Part shown: positions 38,907 through 48,220 of the stretch, piece by piece
Position numbering within the stretch: position 1 is the stretch's first letter
Layout: each line of letters opens with the position of its first letter
Source of the DNA: Brachyspira hyodysenteriae ATCC 27164
GTDB taxonomy: Bacteria; Spirochaetota; Brachyspiria; Brachyspirales; Brachyspiraceae
Assembly: GCF_001676785.2 (NCBI RefSeq)
Contig: NZ_CP015910.2
Span: 1,674,001 to 1,738,000 of the forward strand
DNA length: 64,000 nucleotides
Reading direction: 5' to 3'
Made by a program: the position numbers and the translations under genes
The notes under the pieces: model-generated
Told to the model about the DNA's origin: nothing
Databases searched by the model: none
Seen by the model: the letters and a program-made list of their open reading frames with translations, nothing else

Positions 38907-38926
38907 ATAGTCTTATTTAAGACTAT
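38907..38926. promoter_or_regulatory. Palindrome, candidate TetR operator
   Basis: ATAGTCTTA and TAAGACTAT are perfect inverted repeats separated by TT, in the 306-nt space between the divergent tetR and RND genes. The size suits a TetR dimer. It lies about 120 nt before the RND start and 167 nt before tetR. The rest of the spacer is plain A/T with -10-like TATAAT boxes on both sides. Confidence 0.55.
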
Positions 38927-39046
38927 ATGTAAAATATGTTCATCATGAATATTATCTGATTAATAATTTTTTTTATTAAAAATATAAATTCATAACAAAA
39001 TTTGCTATACTATAATGTATAATATATATAATGGAATTGTAATATA

Positions 39047-42000
39047 ATGAAAAATTTGATATATTTCTTTGCCAATAATAGAATGTTGGTAAATATTATA
39101 ATATTTGTCTCTATTATGATAGGTCTATATTCATACTATAATATAGATAAAGAGTCATTTCCATCTACAGACTTAGAATTAATGATTTTACAAGTTATTT
39201 ATCCTGGAGCTTCACCATTAGATGTAGAACAAAATGCCGTAATACAAATAGAAGACCAATTAAGGACTATATCTGGAATAGATGAATTCACTTCTATAAT
39301 AACAGAAAATGCAGCTATAATATTTGTTCAGTTAGATATGGAAATAGATACAAGCAAAGCTAAAGATGAAATATTTAGAAAAATGCAAAGCGTACCGGAT
39401 ATGGCTGCTGAAGTTCAAACTATAGAAATAACAGATATAAACCCAAAACTTACTCCAATATACAATATAGGTGTGCATTTCAAAAAAGGATATAATGGAG
39501 ATGAAAAAGTTCTATACGATTTCAGTAAGGAATTGGAAAGACAATTAAAATATGTTGATGGTGTTGCTGATATAAGGGTTCAGGGAAGAGCTGATCCAGA
39601 AATAAAAATTCTAGCCGATCCTAAAAAACTTCAGGAGTATTATATTTCTCTAACAGATATAGTAAATTCACTTTCTGCAAGAAACATAAGAGCTACAAGC
39701 GGTGATTTAAAAAAGCCTATTTATATGGATTTAGAAGAAAATGAAGAAGAAAAAACAATAGTTACAATGGGACAATTTGAAAATCCTACAGAGGCTACTA
39801 ATGTGGTTGTACGCTCTACTTTCAATGGACAAAGAGTAAGAATACAGGATTTGGCAAAAGTTGACAGCAGCTTTGTTGAAAAATCTATTTATGTGAGGAT
39901 AAACAGTGTTGAAGGATATTCATTAAGCATATTAAAAAAAGAAAATGCTGATATAGTAAAAACTACAGAAAATATAAATGCATTTCTTAAAAATAATCAA
40001 AATTTAATACCTGAAAATATTGAAGTTACAACTATGGGAGAAACTTCAAGAATGGTATTGGCTCTTACAAATGTTGCAACAAGCAATTTAATATTTGGTT
40101 TTATTATAATATTAGTGGTTCTTTTAATATTCTTGGATTTCAAAAGTGCCCTATTTACAAGCATAGGAATGATAGTTGTAATATTTATAACTTTCTCATA
40201 CATACATTTTTCTGCTTTAACATTCAATATAATATCTCTTGCCGGAATAATTACTGTTATAGGTATGGTTGTTGATAATAGTATTGTAGTGTGCGAAAAT
40301 ATATATGACTTTCAAAAGGCTGGAAAAACAGGTATTGAAGGAACAGTAGAGGCTGTAAAAGATGTTGTAAGTCCTATAATGGTTGCTACTATGACCACTG
40401 TTGTTGCTTTTATGCCTATGCTTCTTACTAAAGATGTTGTTGGAAAATTGATTGCTCCTTTTCCTAAAGTTGTTGTAGTTGCTTTGATTGCTAGTTTATT
40501 TCAGGCTATATTTCTTCTTCCTAATAATTTGCAGGATAAAACTAAGAAGAATTCTAAATTTAATTTACTAAAAAAGATAAAAAATCCATTAGATTTTGAT
40601 AAAGAAAAATTATTCAATGCTATGAAGAATCCTTTTAATAAGGCTTTGAAAATATTATTAAAATTTAGATATCTTGTAGTTTTATTTTTTGTAATACTTT
40701 TGATATTTTCATTCTTCTTAGCAAAAGACAGTCTTAAAAAATTTATACTTATATACGATACAAGCTCAGACAGTATAATGATAAATATTGACTCAGGAAT
40801 AGGAAACTCTATTAAAAACACTATGAAATATGTTGAGCAAATAGAAAATGCCATATACAAATCTGTTGATCCTAAAAACTTAGTTGCAGTAAATAGCGTA
40901 GTTGGAAAACAGGTTAATCAAAACATAGTTGATATATCAGAGGAATCAGCAAATCTTGCCGGCATTACAGTTTATCTTATACCTTCTACTGAAAGAAAAA
41001 AAACAGCGTATGATATAATGGATGATATAAATGCCGAATTAAAAAAAACAACTTTAAGACAAGAGCTTGATGCTTTAATGGTATCAGTTAAACTTCCAAT
41101 GGATCCTGGAAAAGCAGTTGATATAAAAATAGTAGGTAATGATATTAATCAAACTAGAAAAGTAAGAGATGAAGTGAAAGCATATTTACTTAGTTTAAGC
41201 GGAGTTATAAATTATTATGATGATGATAAGATAGGAAAAGATGAATTAAGAGTATTATTCGATTATGATGAAATAGCTCAATTAGGTATGAATGTTGCTA
41301 ATGTTGCTAATGAACTTAGAACAGCATACAGCGGAACAGTTGCTACATCAATTCAAGAGCTTGATTATAAATTAGATTTTAGAGTTCAGTTAAACAGAGA
41401 TTATATATATGACACAAATGTACTTAATAATTTAGTAATACCAAATACTTATAACAGACTTCTTTATTTGAAAAATGTTGCTAAAATAGTTGAAACAAAT
41501 GGTGTATCTGCAATAAGGCATTATAATGGACAGAGATGTATAACAATCAATGCTGATTTAGTTCAAGGACAAAACACATCTATACAAGTAATGTTTGCCA
41601 TACAGAATAAATTTAAAGATATAAGCCAAAGATATCCAGGTGTTATAATAGGATTCGGAGGAGAGGCAGATCAGACAGTAGGTGCTTTAGACGGACTTAC
41701 AGTTACATTATTTATAGCAATAGTTTTGATATATTTAATATTATTATTACAATTCAAAAAATTTGCTCAGCCTTTAATGATAATGTTTTTAATACCATTC
41801 ACATTGACAGGAGTATTTATTGCATTCTATCTTCATGGCATGCCTATGTCATTTATAGGTTTTATAGGTATAGTAGGATTATGCGGTGTGCTTGTAAACG
41901 ACGGTATTATAATGATAGACTTAATAAACAAAATAATAGAATCCGGAAAAACAAATCCTGATGCTTTGAATAATCCTAAAAAGTTTGCATTTGATTCCAT

Positions 42001-42226
42001 AGTAGAAGGAGCCACTCAAAGGCTTTTACCTATATTCTTAACTACAGTAACTACAGTTGGAGGATTAATGCCTACAGTTTATGGTATAGGAGGAGATGCT
42101 GACTTAATAGTGCCTATAGTGATGAGTTTAGCATACGGGCTTATATTCTCAACATTAATAACATTGATATTTTTGCCTTGTGTATTTATGATAGCTGTGG
42201 ATTTGAAACTTATCAAATTAAAATAA
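39047..42226 (+). CDS. RND family efflux transporter permease
   Basis: A 1059-residue inner-membrane proton-driven pump of the AcrB/MdtB class. It begins with a transmembrane helix (about 11-30), then a porter domain with YPGASPLDVEQ, a central membrane block (about 345-500) with the proton-relay region GMVVDNSIVVCENIY, a second porter domain, and a final block (about 875-1050) with GIVGLCGVLVNDGIIMID. Both halves are present, so the pump is complete. No membrane-fusion or outer-membrane channel gene is next to it; these must be supplied from elsewhere. Likely controlled by the divergent TetR protein. Confidence 0.92.
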   Translation: MKNLIYFFANNRMLVNIIIFVSIMIGLYSYYNIDKESFPSTDLELMILQVIYPGASPLDVEQNAVIQIEDQLRTISGIDEFTSIITENAAIIFVQLDMEIDTSKAKDEIFRKMQSVPDMAAEVQTIEITDINPKLTPIYNIGVHFKKGYNGDEKVLYDFSKELERQLKYVDGVADIRVQGRADPEIKILADPKKLQEYYISLTDIVNSLSARNIRATSGDLKKPIYMDLEENEEEKTIVTMGQFENPTEATNVVVRSTFNGQRVRIQDLAKVDSSFVEKSIYVRINSVEGYSLSILKKENADIVKTTENINAFLKNNQNLIPENIEVTTMGETSRMVLALTNVATSNLIFGFIIILVVLLIFLDFKSALFTSIGMIVVIFITFSYIHFSALTFNIISLAGIITVIGMVVDNSIVVCENIYDFQKAGKTGIEGTVEAVKDVVSPIMVATMTTVVAFMPMLLTKDVVGKLIAPFPKVVVVALIASLFQAIFLLPNNLQDKTKKNSKFNLLKKIKNPLDFDKEKLFNAMKNPFNKALKILLKFRYLVVLFFVILLIFSFFLAKDSLKKFILIYDTSSDSIMINIDSGIGNSIKNTMKYVEQIENAIYKSVDPKNLVAVNSVVGKQVNQNIVDISEESANLAGITVYLIPSTERKKTAYDIMDDINAELKKTTLRQELDALMVSVKLPMDPGKAVDIKIVGNDINQTRKVRDEVKAYLLSLSGVINYYDDDKIGKDELRVLFDYDEIAQLGMNVANVANELRTAYSGTVATSIQELDYKLDFRVQLNRDYIYDTNVLNNLVIPNTYNRLLYLKNVAKIVETNGVSAIRHYNGQRCITINADLVQGQNTSIQVMFAIQNKFKDISQRYPGVIIGFGGEADQTVGALDGLTVTLFIAIVLIYLILLLQFKKFAQPLMIMFLIPFTLTGVFIAFYLHGMPMSFIGFIGIVGLCGVLVNDGIIMIDLINKIIESGKTNPDALNNPKKFAFDSIVEGATQRLLPIFLTTVTTVGGLMPTVYGIGGDADLIVPIVMSLAYGLIFSTLITLIFLPCVFMIAVDLKLIKLK

Positions 42227-42252
42227 TTTGTTAGTAATTGTTAATTAATATA

Positions 42253-43140
42253 TTATAGTTTTTCTTTTAACTTATTTAAAAATACTTTTGAAGCTTCGGA
42301 AAATACCTGATTTTTTTTCCAAACTACTCTAAGCTCTATTTCCAATTTTGGTTTTAAATATACAAAGCATAAATCACTTGTATTTGTTGTATTAACTAAT
42401 TTATCTATAGTCAAAGCGTATCCTATACCCTCTTCAACCATTAAAGCAGCATTATAAATTAAATTATAAGTTAATATAATATTTAATTTATCAAAATCAT
42501 TTCCTATCCATTCATTAAATTTTGATGTCTGAATTTTATTATTAAAAAATATTTTAGGGCATATTATAGGTATATCAAAAAGATCCTTTTTTTCTATAAA
42601 TTTATTTTTAGATAAATGAGAATCTTTCCTCATTAATAAACCATAAACCTCTTTATAAGGAATATCTATATAATCATATTTAGATGAATCTATATTTCCT
42701 ATTAAAATTCCAAAATCTAAAAGTCCCTTATCAAGTTTCTCTGTAATTTCAGAATATGCACCGCTATGAATATGGTATATTATATTAGGATGAGATTTTC
42801 TAAGATTTTTTATTATATTAGCAATTAATTTAATATAATATGTTTCAGCACTCCCTATATAAATATCTCCGGCTATAATATCTTCTGATGATTGAAATTC
42901 CTTTCTTGTTTTATCTATCATATCAATAATTTCTTCTGCTCTTTTCTTAAGCAAAATACCATCTGATGTTAATTTTATACTGTAATTACTTCTTATAAAT
43001 AATTTTTTACCGATTTCTTTTTCTAAATTATTTATTTGTCTTGAAAGATTAGGCTGTGTAAGGTTTAGAGAATTTGCTGCTTTTGTTATGCTTCCTTCTC
43101 TTGCGGCAGTTAAAAAATATTTTAAAGATTTTATATCCAT
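42253..43140 (-). CDS. LysR family transcriptional regulator
   Basis: A 295-residue LysR-type regulator. The N-terminal winged helix (1-60) is canonical (SITKAANSLNLTQPNLSRQI). A periplasmic-binding-protein-like effector domain follows. It is divergent from the MerR gene with 157 nt between the two starts, and it closes the accessory region on its left. LysR regulators usually control a divergent neighbour, so MerR-region genes are candidate targets. Effector unknown. Confidence 0.92.
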   Translation of the reverse strand: MDIKSLKYFLTAAREGSITKAANSLNLTQPNLSRQINNLEKEIGKKLFIRSNYSIKLTSDGILLKKRAEEIIDMIDKTRKEFQSSEDIIAGDIYIGSAETYYIKLIANIIKNLRKSHPNIIYHIHSGAYSEITEKLDKGLLDFGILIGNIDSSKYDYIDIPYKEVYGLLMRKDSHLSKNKFIEKKDLFDIPIICPKIFFNNKIQTSKFNEWIGNDFDKLNIILTYNLIYNAALMVEEGIGYALTIDKLVNTTNTSDLCFVYLKPKLEIELRVVWKKNQVFSEASKVFLNKLKEKL

Positions 43141-43297
43141 TTAAATACCTATTTTATTTTTTTGTATAATATCATAAATGCCAATATTTAGTAATACTTT
43201 TTTATTATAACTAATTATAAGATATAAGTATTTGATATATTTTAATAATAACTTAAAATTAGCACATAAAACAATTAATAATAGAAGGGAGGATATT

Positions 43298-43648
43298 ATG
43301 ACTATATCAGAAGTAAGTGAATTAACAGGTTTATCAAAAGATACTTTAAGATATTATGAAAAAATAGGTATAATACCAGAAATAGGAAGAAGCAAAAGCG
43401 GAATCAGAAACTACAATGAATATAATCTAAAATGCATAGAGTTTTCAAAATCAATGCGTGATTTAGGCATATCTATAGACTCCATAATAAAATATATTAA
43501 ACTTTCAAAAAAAGGAAAAAATACTATAAACGAAAGAAAATCAATACTTATAAATGAAAGAGATTTGATGCAAAAACATTTTAATGAAATGAAAATAAGA
43601 TTAGAAAAATTAAATAAAAAGTTAGAAGAAAAAGATTTCTTTAATTAA
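43298..43648 (+). CDS. MerR family regulator (AdhR/NmlR-like)
   Basis: A 116-residue regulator with an N-terminal MerR winged helix (MTISEVSELTGLSKDTLRYY, 1-20), a conserved GI.R.Y region, and a C-terminal coiled coil. The ATG at 43298 has GGGAGG 6 nt before it; an upstream in-frame ATG has no site and adds non-family residues. There is no Cys cluster for metal binding, which favours the thiol/aldehyde-responsive AdhR/NmlR group over metal sensors. Three promoters nearby have the 19-bp spacer and dyad that such proteins act on, so it is the likely activator. Confidence 0.88.
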   Translation: MTISEVSELTGLSKDTLRYYEKIGIIPEIGRSKSGIRNYNEYNLKCIEFSKSMRDLGISIDSIIKYIKLSKKGKNTINERKSILINERDLMQKHFNEMKIRLEKLNKKLEEKDFFN

Positions 43649-43664
43649 AAAATATTTTTTCATA

Positions 43665-43695
43665 TTGCTATTAGAGTTAACTCCAATGTTATAAT
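43665..43695 (+). promoter_or_regulatory. MerR-type promoter of the acetyltransferase gene
   Basis: A -35 TTGCTA (43665-43670) and a -10 TATAAT (43690-43695) are 19 bp apart. The spacer is TTAGAGTTAACTCCAATGT, holding the dyad GAGTTAACTC. The overlong spacer with a centred dyad is the MerR-family activation signature. Confidence 0.8.
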
Positions 43696-43717
43696 TATAA
43701 TCTATAAAAGGAGCATA

Positions 43718-44278
43718 ATGTATATGAATATAAAAGAATTTTTAAAAGATTATAGTTCAGGCAAATCAATAGATATGTTTTCTAAGGAGTTTATAAATAT
43801 AGCAAATAAAATGAAGGAAACAGAAAAACTATTATGGCAGTATAATAATACATTTCAAAGCTATATAAATAACAAAGATATATTAAATAAAATTTTTGAA
43901 ACTAATATTGATGAATCTGTTATTATAATGCCTAATTTTCATGTTGATATAGGCAATATAGAGTTTGGAAAGAATATCTTTATAAATAAAAACTGCACTA
44001 TAATGGATATAGGCGGAGTAATTATAGAAGATAATGTACAGATAGCGCATAATGTGAGTATAATAACTCCTAATCATGATTTTAATAATAGAAATATATT
44101 AATTCCAAAACAAATCACAATAAAGAAAAATGTATGGATTGGTACAGGTGCTATTATACTTCCTGGTGTTACCATCGGAGAAAATGCAATAGTTGCTGCA
44201 GGTGCTGTTGTCAATAAAGATGTTGAAAGCAATACTATAGTAGGAGGCAATCCTGCTAAATTAATAAAACGTTTATAA
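43718..44278 (+). CDS. Hexapeptide-repeat O-acetyltransferase (maltose/galactoside type)
   Basis: A 186-residue left-handed beta-helix acyltransferase that moves acetyl groups from acetyl-CoA to a sugar hydroxyl. The N-terminal helical cap (1-60) precedes hexapeptide turns, with the catalytic His in [11 protein letters not shown] and the acetyl-CoA loop [16 protein letters not shown]. It ends in the usual VVGGNPAK-type motif (here [13 protein letters not shown]). AGGAG lies 4 nt before the ATG. A MerR-type promoter is directly upstream. Confidence 0.9.
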   Translation: MYMNIKEFLKDYSSGKSIDMFSKEFINIANKMKETEKLLWQYNNTFQSYINNKDILNKIFETNIDESVIIMPNFHVDIGNIEFGKNIFINKNCTIMDIGGVIIEDNVQIAHNVSIITPNHDFNNRNILIPKQITIKKNVWIGTGAIILPGVTIGENAIVAAGAVVNKDVESNTIVGGNPAKLIKRL

Positions 44279-44338
44279 ATTAGACTTGTTTCTTCAAAAC
44301 AAATATTTGAACTATTTCAATTTTTAGTATTTTTATAA

Positions 44339-44398
44339 CTGGGGCTTTGCCCCATACCCCACTTCTTTTGGTGACCCAAAGAAGCAAAAGGACTGCAA
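44339..44398. repeat. GC-rich dispersed repeat, short copy
   Basis: A G/C-rich block in A/T-rich intergenic DNA. It contains GGGGCTTTGCCCC (44341-44353, self-complementary), a near-perfect inverted repeat CTTCTTTTGG/CCCAAAGAAG (44362-44384) and a GGACTGCA end. The last two parts recur in the longer element at 49126-49295. The rest of the 336-nt gap has no gene. Confidence 0.7.
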
Positions 44399-44533
44399 TT
44401 TTACATATTAAAATTAAATATTACATAACATATCAAACATTGTTTCATAAATAAAATTAATTAAAAATTATATAACTAGTTTTGTCAAGTACTTTTGAAA
44501 AAGTCTATTGTTTTAGCTTTAATTAATAATAAA

Positions 44534-44575
44534 AAAATTGGTATGTTCTTAAAATAATTAAGGCATACCAATTTT
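44534..44575 (-). terminator. Rho-independent terminator for the MATE gene
   Basis: A 12-bp stem (44534-44545 with 44564-44575; core TTGGTATG/CATACCAA) with a second inner pairing CTTAA/TTAAG. A/T runs lie on both sides. Confidence 0.75.
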
Positions 44576-44614
44576 ATTTTCTTTTATTTATTACAGATCA
44601 TTTAATAACTATCA

Positions 44615-45988
44615 TTAACTATATTTAAACTTTATCCATTTACCGCTTAAATATCTAAAAGTAAATATTATAGCCTTAACTATCCAATCAACAAACATAG
44701 CTATCCAAGTACCAACCATACCCATTTTGAAATATAAGGCAAATACATAAGCCAACACTATCCTGCATAGTACCATTGAAACCGAAGCTACTATCATAGG
44801 AAACTTTGCATCTCCTGAAGCTCTAAATACCACAGGCAGAGAATAACCTAAAGGCCATATAATCATCATAATAGCATGATACCATGATAATTTATAAGTA
44901 TATCCTGTAGCCTCTGCTGATAAATGATATATATTAAGTATTATAGGCAAAATGGCAAGCATAATGGCACTAGTTATAGTTTGAGATACATAAATAATAG
45001 CTATGATTTTTTTAGTATAATATTTAGTTTGATTATAATCATTAGCACCTACGCATTGAGATATAATAGTTGTAAGTCCTAATCCTATAGCCATACCAGG
45101 AAGAACCTCCAAACTAGCTATAAGAGTAGATACAGAATTTGCCGCTATTGATGCAGTTCCGAATGTAGATATTAAACTTAATATAAGAAGTCTTCCTAAA
45201 TAAAACATTCCGTTTTCTATACCATAAGGAATACCTACTGATAATATTCTTTTTATTGTGTTTAAATCCATCTTATACATAATTTTATTTTTTATATATA
45301 TAAGATTATTTTTATTAAGTCCCAATATTATAATTATTAAAGCCGAACCTATTCTGCTAATTAGTGTAGATATTGCCGCTCCTGCTATACCCATTTTAAA
45401 TACATAAATTAAAATAGCATTCCCTATAACATTTAATATATTCATAGATATCATAATCTTCATTGATATTTTTGAATTGCCTATAGTTCTAAACATTGAA
45501 GCCCCGCCATTATAAACAGCTAAAAATGGTATTGAAGCTGCAACTATCAGCATATAAGTATTTGCCTCATTTCTAACTTCATCGGTAATACTTCCAAACA
45601 ATGCTCCAAATATAGCATCTTTAAATAAATACATGATTAATGTTATAAATACAGAAAATAATAATAAAAATCTTATAAGCTGATTAATAGAGTCATCTGC
45701 CTTTTCAATATTTTTAGCACCTATATGCTGACCGCTAGCAACAGCCCCTCCAGTAGCAACAGCAGCAAATATACTTATAAGAAATGCTATTACAAAATCC
45801 ACTAAAAATACTGCAGATACAGCAGACTCCCCTACACTAGCAACCATTATAGAATCTATAAGCCCCACTAAATATTCTAAAAATACCTCTATAATAAGCG
45901 GAACAAATAATTTTATAAGATATTTATTAGAAAACATATAATTAGTTTTTATATTATTATTTAAATCCGAATAACTTATATCACTCAC
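44615..45988 (-). CDS. MATE family multidrug efflux transporter
   Basis: A 457-residue inner-membrane cation-coupled antiporter with about twelve transmembrane helices. Family features are the VGLIDSIMVASVGESAVSAV segment near the N-terminus and the repeated half at ~250-450. The start is a GTG at 45988 with GAGGG 7 nt upstream. The first internal ATG (codon 18) has no ribosome-binding site. It follows the reductase gene at 46035 by 46 nt on the same strand, so it is probably transcribed from the same MerR-type promoter. Confidence 0.9.
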   Translation of the reverse strand: MSDISYSDLNNNIKTNYMFSNKYLIKLFVPLIIEVFLEYLVGLIDSIMVASVGESAVSAVFLVDFVIAFLISIFAAVATGGAVASGQHIGAKNIEKADDSINQLIRFLLLFSVFITLIMYLFKDAIFGALFGSITDEVRNEANTYMLIVAASIPFLAVYNGGASMFRTIGNSKISMKIMISMNILNVIGNAILIYVFKMGIAGAAISTLISRIGSALIIIILGLNKNNLIYIKNKIMYKMDLNTIKRILSVGIPYGIENGMFYLGRLLILSLISTFGTASIAANSVSTLIASLEVLPGMAIGLGLTTIISQCVGANDYNQTKYYTKKIIAIIYVSQTITSAIMLAILPIILNIYHLSAEATGYTYKLSWYHAIMMIIWPLGYSLPVVFRASGDAKFPMIVASVSMVLCRIVLAYVFALYFKMGMVGTWIAMFVDWIVKAIIFTFRYLSGKWIKFKYS

Positions 45989-46034
45989 TTTCCAACCCTC
46001 AAAAAATTAATTTAATTATTCTTTAATAAAATAA

Positions 46035-46574
46035 TCAAACATTCAATCCCATATTGTATGCTTCCTTCATAAACTCTTTATCGTTAACTTCTCCTTTATT
46101 CCAAACGCTATGTGCTAATATAAAGCCTTTCTCTTTCACATCTTCCAAACAATCTAAAAAGCCTCTGAATCCGTCAATAGTTCTAAGCATTTCATCTTTA
46201 TTTTCAGTAGCAGCAGTAGCTATAAAATAAAAATCTTTATTCTTAATCTCCAAATATTTAGTAACGCATCTGTCTATAAATGTTTTCATTTGAGCATTCA
46301 TTGTATAGAAATAAACAGGTGTAGCCATTACTATTACATCAGCTTCAAGCATTTTATCCAATATATCTTTCATATCATCTTTTTGTACGCAAGGCTTATT
46401 ATTTTTATAGCAAGTTCCGCAGTCTTCACAATAACCTATATTCTTATCTTTTAAAAATATTTTTTCAGCATCATGTCCTGCTTCCTTAGCACCTTTTAAA
46501 AATTCATCGCATAATGTATCTGAATTACCTCCTCTTCTTGGACTAGATGATATTATCAATACTTTTTTACTCAT
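46035..46574 (-). CDS. NADPH-dependent FMN reductase / iron-sulfur flavoprotein-like
   Basis: A 179-residue flavodoxin-fold protein. The FMN loop is SSSPRRGGNSDTL (9-21). A compact Cys cluster Cys49-X2-Cys52-X2-Cys55-X6-Cys62 sits between, as in iron-sulfur flavoproteins that carry a 4Fe-4S cluster. VMATPVYFYTMNAQMKTFIDR is the usual second FMN segment. It begins the minus-strand unit with the MATE gene, downstream of a MerR-type promoter. Natural electron donor and acceptor unknown; quinone, nitro or metal reduction are possible. Confidence 0.88.
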   Translation of the reverse strand: MSKKVLIISSSPRRGGNSDTLCDEFLKGAKEAGHDAEKIFLKDKNIGYCEDCGTCYKNNKPCVQKDDMKDILDKMLEADVIVMATPVYFYTMNAQMKTFIDRCVTKYLEIKNKDFYFIATAATENKDEMLRTIDGFRGFLDCLEDVKEKGFILAHSVWNKGEVNDKEFMKEAYNMGLNV

Positions 46575-46609
46575 TTATAACACCTCATTTTTTAATTAAT
46601 TTTGAAAGT

Positions 46610-46640
46610 ATTATAGTATTAGAGTGCACTCCAATGTCAA
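46610..46640 (-). promoter_or_regulatory. MerR-type promoter of the reductase-MATE unit
   Basis: On the minus strand TTGACA (46640-46635) and TATAAT (46615-46610) are 19 bp apart. The spacer TTGGAGTGCACTCTAATAC carries the dyad GAGTGCACTC. It is the mirror counterpart of the promoter at 46812, about 170 bp away. The gap between the two is plain A/T. Confidence 0.85.
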
Positions 46641-46811
46641 ATGATTTTATAGAGTTTTTTTATAAAATGTTAAAAAATTATATAAATAAATATTATAAAA
46701 GAATAATAAGAAATAAAAATTAAAAGCATATATAATTAAATATAAAGCATATCATCAAAAAATATTTTTTAATAAAAATTACAAAAAATTAAAAATTATA
46801 ATAATTAGCTA

Positions 46812-46842
46812 TTGACATTGGAGTCAACTCTAATGATACAAT
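46812..46842 (+). promoter_or_regulatory. MerR-type promoter of the cyclophilin-like/AKR/CMD operon
   Basis: TTGACA (46812-46817) and TACAAT (46837-46842) are separated by the 19-bp spacer TTGGAGTCAACTCTAATGA with dyad GAGTCAACTC. It drives the genes from 46890. Confidence 0.85.
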
Positions 46843-46889
46843 CAGAATACAATTTGTTAGTAGATACAAAAAAAGGAGGGTTATTATTT

Positions 46890-47318
46890 ATGAAAAACAT
46901 TATCATAACTTTTATACTATTTATAGGATTATTTACTATGAACGCTTTCGCACAAACTACAAGAATAAAATTAACTTTTGGCAGCAATGAAATCTATGCT
47001 TTAATAACAAATTCAAAAGCAGGAAATGATTTTTTATCACTCCTTCCTTTGAATATTAAGGCAGAAGATTATAACAGCACAGAAAAAATATTTTATTTAA
47101 GTAAAAAACTAAATACTCAGAATGAACCGGACGGAATAAATCCTAAAGCCGGAGATATTACTTATTATGCTCCTTGGGGAAACATTGCTATATTTTATAA
47201 AAATTTCAGATACTCAAATAATTTAATTTATTTAGGAAAATTTGAAAATGCATCAGATATATCAAAACTTTCAAATATGAAAGGAGATTTTGATATACGC
47301 ATTGAAAAAGCAAATTGA
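46890..47318 (+). CDS. Exported cyclophilin-like fold protein
   Basis: The ATG at 46890 has a perfect GGAGG upstream and opens a signal peptide (residues 1-22, ending MNAFAQ). The in-frame sequence upstream crosses the promoter, so it is not coding. The mature ~120 residues match the cyclophilin-like domain family often seen with flavodoxins: FGSNEIYALITNSKAGNDF, LSLLPL and GDITYYAPWGNIAIFYK. No proline isomerase residues are claimed. It starts a tightly spaced operon with the aldo/keto reductase. Confidence 0.8.
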   Translation: MKNIIITFILFIGLFTMNAFAQTTRIKLTFGSNEIYALITNSKAGNDFLSLLPLNIKAEDYNSTEKIFYLSKKLNTQNEPDGINPKAGDITYYAPWGNIAIFYKNFRYSNNLIYLGKFENASDISKLSNMKGDFDIRIEKAN

Positions 47319-47345
47319 TATTTTATTTAATGATTAGGAGATATT

Positions 47346-48191
47346 ATGAATACTATAAAATTAAATAATAATGTTGAAATGCCTATTCTAGGATTTGGAG
47401 TATACAGAGTAGAAGATTATGAGGAATGCAAAAAAGCATGTATTTATGCCATTGAAGCAGGATACAGACATATAGATACAGCATCAATATATCTTAATGA
47501 AAAAGCTGTCGGAGATGCCATAAAAGAAAGCGGAATAAATAGAAAAGAAATGTTTATCACTACTAAATTATGGATACAGGATGCAGATTATGATAAGGCA
47601 AAGAAAGCATTTCAAATATCTATGGAAAAATTAGGATTGGATTATTTGGATTTATATTTACTTCATATGCCTTTTGGTAATTATTATGCTGCTTGGAAGG
47701 CAATGGAAGAATTATATGAATCCGGATATATAAGAGCTATAGGATGCTGCAATTTATATAAAGATAGATTAATTGATTTTGCAGCACATAGTAAAATAAT
47801 GCCAGCAATTAATCAAATAGAAACTCATCCATTCTTTCAAAGATGGGAAGATCAGGATTTAATGAAAGAATATAATATCACATTAGAATCTTGGGGACCT
47901 TTGGCAGAAGGAAAAAATAATATTTTCAATAATGAAATATTAAAAACTATAGGCAAAAAATACAATAAAACTGTAGCTCAAGTTATTTTAAGATGGCTTA
48001 CTCAAAGAAATATACCAATTATTCCAAAGAGTATACACAAAGAGAGAATAATAGAAAACTCTAAAATATTCGATTTCACATTAGATGATAATGATATGAA
48101 TATTATAAAAACTTTGGACAATAATAAAAACATAATATTTCTTAATGATGATGCTGACTTTATAAAGCAATTATTAAAATTGAAATATTAA
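47346..48191 (+). CDS. Aldo/keto reductase
   Basis: A 281-residue cytoplasmic NADPH-dependent carbonyl reductase. The catalytic tetrad is complete: Asp44 (HIDTA), Tyr49 (SIYLNE), Lys74 (TKLW) and His107 (LLHMP). The cofactor motif IPIIPKSIHKERI is near the C-terminus. AGGAG is 6 nt before the ATG. It lies 27 nt after the cyclophilin-like gene and 29 nt before the decarboxylase-like gene. Its place behind a MerR-type promoter fits a role in detoxifying reactive aldehydes or ketones. Confidence 0.95.
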   Translation: MNTIKLNNNVEMPILGFGVYRVEDYEECKKACIYAIEAGYRHIDTASIYLNEKAVGDAIKESGINRKEMFITTKLWIQDADYDKAKKAFQISMEKLGLDYLDLYLLHMPFGNYYAAWKAMEELYESGYIRAIGCCNLYKDRLIDFAAHSKIMPAINQIETHPFFQRWEDQDLMKEYNITLESWGPLAEGKNNIFNNEILKTIGKKYNKTVAQVILRWLTQRNIPIIPKSIHKERIIENSKIFDFTLDDNDMNIIKTLDNNKNIIFLNDDADFIKQLLKLKY

Positions 48192-48220
48192 AAATTAATA
48201 AAAATTAAGGAGATTATTAA

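Noticed and set aside
46812-46889. Longer N-terminus for the cyclophilin-like protein
   Set aside because: The extension would translate the MerR-type promoter itself and bury the signal peptide; the GGAGG site points to 46890.
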